DNA of 8,173 nt, taken from the NCBI GenBank assembly GCA_021821225.1, contig JAKACR010000120.1:1-8173 (forward strand), in the 5' to 3' direction. The notes beneath the pieces are model-generated. The model made no database searches. It saw only the letters and a list, made by a program, of their open reading frames with translations, and was not told the DNA's origin. Numbering within the stretch: the first letter of the stretch is position 1; each line of letters starts with the position of its first letter. Origin of the DNA: Bacillota bacterium. Its GTDB lineage: Bacteria; Bacillota; Bacilli; Alicyclobacillales; SLC66. This document shows, in pieces, positions 6,401 through 8,173 of this stretch. Made by a program: the position numbers and the translations under genes.

Positions 6401-6414
6401 CGAACGCTTGTTTG
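6401..6414 (+). promoter_or_regulatory. LexA (DinR/Cheo-type) operator
   Basis: CGAACGCTTGTTTG is a close match to the Gram-positive SOS box CGAAC-N4-GTTCG/GTTYC; the left half is perfect and the right half is off by one or two bases. It overlaps the -35 zone of the lexA promoter, as expected for autorepression. A further half site GTTC (6392-6395) lies 5 nt upstream in inverted order, so CGTTC and GAACG form a second small dyad around 6391-6405. Confidence 0.65.
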
Positions 6415-6439
6415 CTCCATTTCCGGAGTATGCTATAAT
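6411..6439 (+). promoter_or_regulatory. lexA promoter with extended -10
   Basis: TGC-TATAAT (6431-6439) is a perfect -10 with the TG extension. The -35 is weak (TTTGCT at 6411-6416, 17-nt spacer), which is usual for extended -10 promoters. The LexA box abuts and overlaps this -35. Transcription would start near 6446, leaving a leader of about 20 nt with the SD AGGAGG. Confidence 0.65.
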
Positions 6440-6466
6440 CGCTCCATCACCGACAGGAGGAAGCAC

Positions 6467-7084
6467 ATGGCTCGACTGACTGTGCACAACAAGCAGGACG
6501 CCATTCTCGCGTTTATCAAGGAACAGGTGCGAAGGCGCGGCTATCCGCCTTCAGTAAGAGAGATCGGTGATGCGGTGGGCCTGGCAAGCACGTCGACCGT
6601 GCACAGCCATCTCGCCAAATTGGAGAAACGGGGCTTGATCCGCCGCGACCCTACAAAGCCGCGCGCCATCGAAGTGACGGCCGAGAGCGCCGGACGGACG
6701 GCATCCGGCTATGTGCCGCTGGTCAGCAGGGTGACAACCAGCGCCGGGGCGTCTGTGACGTTCGAGGAAACCGTAGACTATATCCCGCTCCCGCCGGACA
6801 TTCCCGATGACAGCGACGCGTTTGCGCTGCGCGTGGCGGAAGACAGCATACCGGACGCGGACATCCGGTCCGGAGACATCGTTTATGTAGAAAGGCGGGG
6901 CGGCCTGGAAAACGGCGACATCGTGGTTGCCCTGACGGATGACGGAAGAATCGCCATCAGGCATTTTTCCCAAGAAAGTGATCGCGTTTTCCCGCAACCG
7001 GGAAACGCCGCGCCGACGCCTTCGCGCCAGCCGCCGACCGCCATCCTCGGCCGGGTCATCGGATTGTGGCGCACCCTGAATTGA
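6467..7084 (+). CDS. lexA: LexA-type SOS repressor with altered self-cleavage site
   Basis: LexA represses SOS genes; RecA filaments normally trigger its self-cleavage. The 205-residue length equals that of B. subtilis LexA. The winged-helix half is canonical: R-G-Y-P-P-S-V-R-E-I-G (24-34), A-V-G-L-A-S-T-S-T-V-H-S-H-L (36-49), G-L-I-R-R-D-P-T-K-P-R-A-I-E (56-69). The S24-peptidase half is not. The nucleophile S127 is kept but its context is E-D-S-I instead of G-D-S-M. The catalytic lysine position (165, within T-V-K-R-F in B. subtilis) is arginine in A-I-R-H-F (163-167). The scissile Ala-Gly, expected directly after V-T at 91-92, reads T-S, with A-G at 93-94 and a net one-residue insertion before D-Y-I-P-L-P. 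The ATG has AGGAGG 6 nt upstream. DNA binding looks sound; autocleavage is doubtful (inference). Confidence 0.93.
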   Translation: MARLTVHNKQDAILAFIKEQVRRRGYPPSVREIGDAVGLASTSTVHSHLAKLEKRGLIRRDPTKPRAIEVTAESAGRTASGYVPLVSRVTTSAGASVTFEETVDYIPLPPDIPDDSDAFALRVAEDSIPDADIRSGDIVYVERRGGLENGDIVVALTDDGRIAIRHFSQESDRVFPQPGNAAPTPSRQPPTAILGRVIGLWRTLN

Positions 7085-7131
7085 TCATCTATTCGACCGC
7101 GTCCGCGAGAATGACGGCCGTCGCCGTTCAC

Positions 7132-8173
7132 TCAATACAGGGTCAGGTACTGCTCCCGCTCCCAGGGATGCACCATGGTGCGAAACATATCCCACTCGAT
7201 CAGTTTCGCTTCGTGGAAATGCGCGTATGCGTGCTCACCAAGCGCGTCGCGCATGATTTCATCGTTGGCCAGCTCGTTGAGTGCTTCGCGCAAACTGGAA
7301 GGAAGGCTGTGAATGCCCGCGCGCACGCGCTCCATCTCGTTCATGACGTAGATGTTGCGATTGATCGGCGCGGGCAGCGTTAACTTTCGTTCAATACCAT
7401 CCAGTCCCGCGCGCAGCATCAGGGCGATCGCCAGGTAGGGGTTCGCCGAGGGATCAGGACTGCGCAACTCCAGCCGCGTCCCATTCCCGCGCGACGCGGG
7501 TATGCGCACGAGCGGACTGCGGTTTTTGGCCGACCAGGCAATGTAGCACGGAGCCTCGTAGCCTGGCACAAGACGCTTGTAGGAATTGATCAGCGGATTG
7601 GTCACCGCTGTAAAACCGCGCGCATGCACAAGAATGCCGGCAAGGAAACGCCGCCCCGTCTGGCTAAGTCCAAGTTCATCCGCCGCGTCGTAAAAGGCGT
7701 TCGTTTCACCATCAAAGAGCGAGAGGTGACAGTGCATCCCCGATCCGTTGTGCCCGTAAAGCGGCTTTGGCATGAACGTGGCGTGCAGCCCGAACTGCCT
7801 GGCAACCGTCTTGACGACGAGCTTGAAGGTCATGATATTGTCCGCGGCCGCGAGCGCGTCGGCGTAGGCAAAATCAATCTCGTGCTGCCCCGGTGCAACC
7901 TCGTGATGGGACGCCTCCACATGGAAGCCGAGCGATTCCAGCACAAGCACAATCTCGCGCCGGCAATTTTCACCCAGATCGACGGGCGCAAGGTCAAAGT
8001 ATCCGCCCTCGTCATTCATCTCGGTCGTCGGTTTCCCGTGCTCATCAAGCTTGAAGAGGAAAAACTCCGGCTCCGGTCCGACATTCATGGTGGAAAAACC
8101 GAGCTGCCGCGCCCGCTCCAGTTGGCGTTTCAAAATACCGCGCGGATCCCCCGGAAACGGCGTCCCGTCGGGC
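7132..8173 (-). CDS. glnA: Glutamine synthetase type I (GSI-alpha), 3' part
   Basis: This enzyme joins ammonia to glutamate using ATP and is the main ammonium-assimilating enzyme; it is a cytoplasmic dodecamer. The start lies beyond the right edge; about 347 codons are present, roughly the C-terminal three quarters of a ~445-residue GSI. Visible in order from the edge: [14 protein letters not shown] (metal-binding glutamates), [10 protein letters not shown], the ATP/metal segment [14 protein letters not shown], the glutamate/ammonia loop [17 protein letters not shown], and [10 protein letters not shown]. There is no adenylylation-tyrosine region before the C-terminus, so this is the GSI-alpha form that, in Firmicutes, is controlled by feedback inhibition and GlnR. 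The gene is convergent with lexA across 47 nt; any GlnR site or glnR gene would be outside the window. Confidence 0.97.
   Translation of the reverse strand, partial: PDGTPFPGDPRGILKRQLERARQLGFSTMNVGPEPEFFLFKLDEHGKPTTEMNDEGGYFDLAPVDLGENCRREIVLVLESLGFHVEASHHEVAPGQHEIDFAYADALAAADNIMTFKLVVKTVARQFGLHATFMPKPLYGHNGSGMHCHLSLFDGETNAFYDAADELGLSQTGRRFLAGILVHARGFTAVTNPLINSYKRLVPGYEAPCYIAWSAKNRSPLVRIPASRGNGTRLELRSPDPSANPYLAIALMLRAGLDGIERKLTLPAPINRNIYVMNEMERVRAGIHSLPSSLREALNELANDEIMRDALGEHAYAHFHEAKLIEWDMFRTMVHPWEREQYLTLY

Noticed and set aside
6053..6466. Upstream extension of the lexA frame
   Set aside because: It is antisense to DUF1294 and covers the lexA promoter and operator; the ATG at 6467 has a strong SD and the standard LexA N-terminus.
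7085..7131. GACGGCCGTC palindrome (7113-7122) as a lexA/glnA terminator
   Set aside because: The palindrome has no loop to fold into a useful hairpin and no T-run on either side.

Overview
The window suggests a moderately high-GC member of the Firmicutes (Bacilli; an Alicyclobacillaceae-like or Paenibacillus-like genome is my best guess, not proven). The reasons are strong purine-rich Shine-Dalgarno (SD) sites, frequent GTG/TTG starts, a Bacillus-type LexA with a DinR-type operator, an alpha2 glycyl-tRNA synthetase, and a GSI-alpha glutamine synthetase lying tail-to-tail with lexA. Most of the window is ordinary chromosomal core sequence. The first ~0.7 kb is the exception: it is scarred by an insertion sequence.

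Layout. 1-108 is the outer end of an IS3-family element, with the first 19 codons of its transposase reading out of the window on the minus strand. 109-412 has no convincing gene and is AT-richer than the rest. An uncertain plus-strand ORF (413-775) runs head-on into a short, apparently truncated DinB-family gene (673-939, minus). That gene forms a two-gene unit with a nitronate monooxygenase/FabK-like flavoenzyme (952-2061, minus). Divergent from it is glyS (2245-3624, plus), then an uncharacterised membrane-anchored His-rich protein (3719-4396, plus). Convergent with that come an HU-type DNA-binding protein (4511-4774, minus), a divergent PRPP synthetase (4990-5943, minus), a DUF1294 membrane protein (6077-6367, minus) and, divergent from it, lexA (6467-7084, plus). 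The window closes with the 3' part of glnA (7132-8173, minus).

Functionally the genes are mostly housekeeping: translation (GlyRS), nucleotide precursor supply (Prs), nucleoid structure (HU), nitrogen assimilation (GlnA), nitroalkane detoxification or lipid-related redox (NMO/FabK-like) and SOS control (LexA). They appear to be separate transcription units; promoter-like elements are visible in front of NMO, HU, prs and lexA.

The most interesting signal is in LexA. Its DNA-binding half is canonical and its promoter carries a near-consensus LexA operator. In its self-cleavage half, however, the position of the catalytic lysine is arginine, the conserved G-D-S-M around the nucleophile reads E-D-S-I, and the Ala-Gly scissile pair is shifted. 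This suggests an SOS repressor with impaired or altered autoproteolysis. Secondary points are the divergent Prs active site, the truncated DinB facing a converging ORF beside the IS, and the His-rich conserved domain after glyS.
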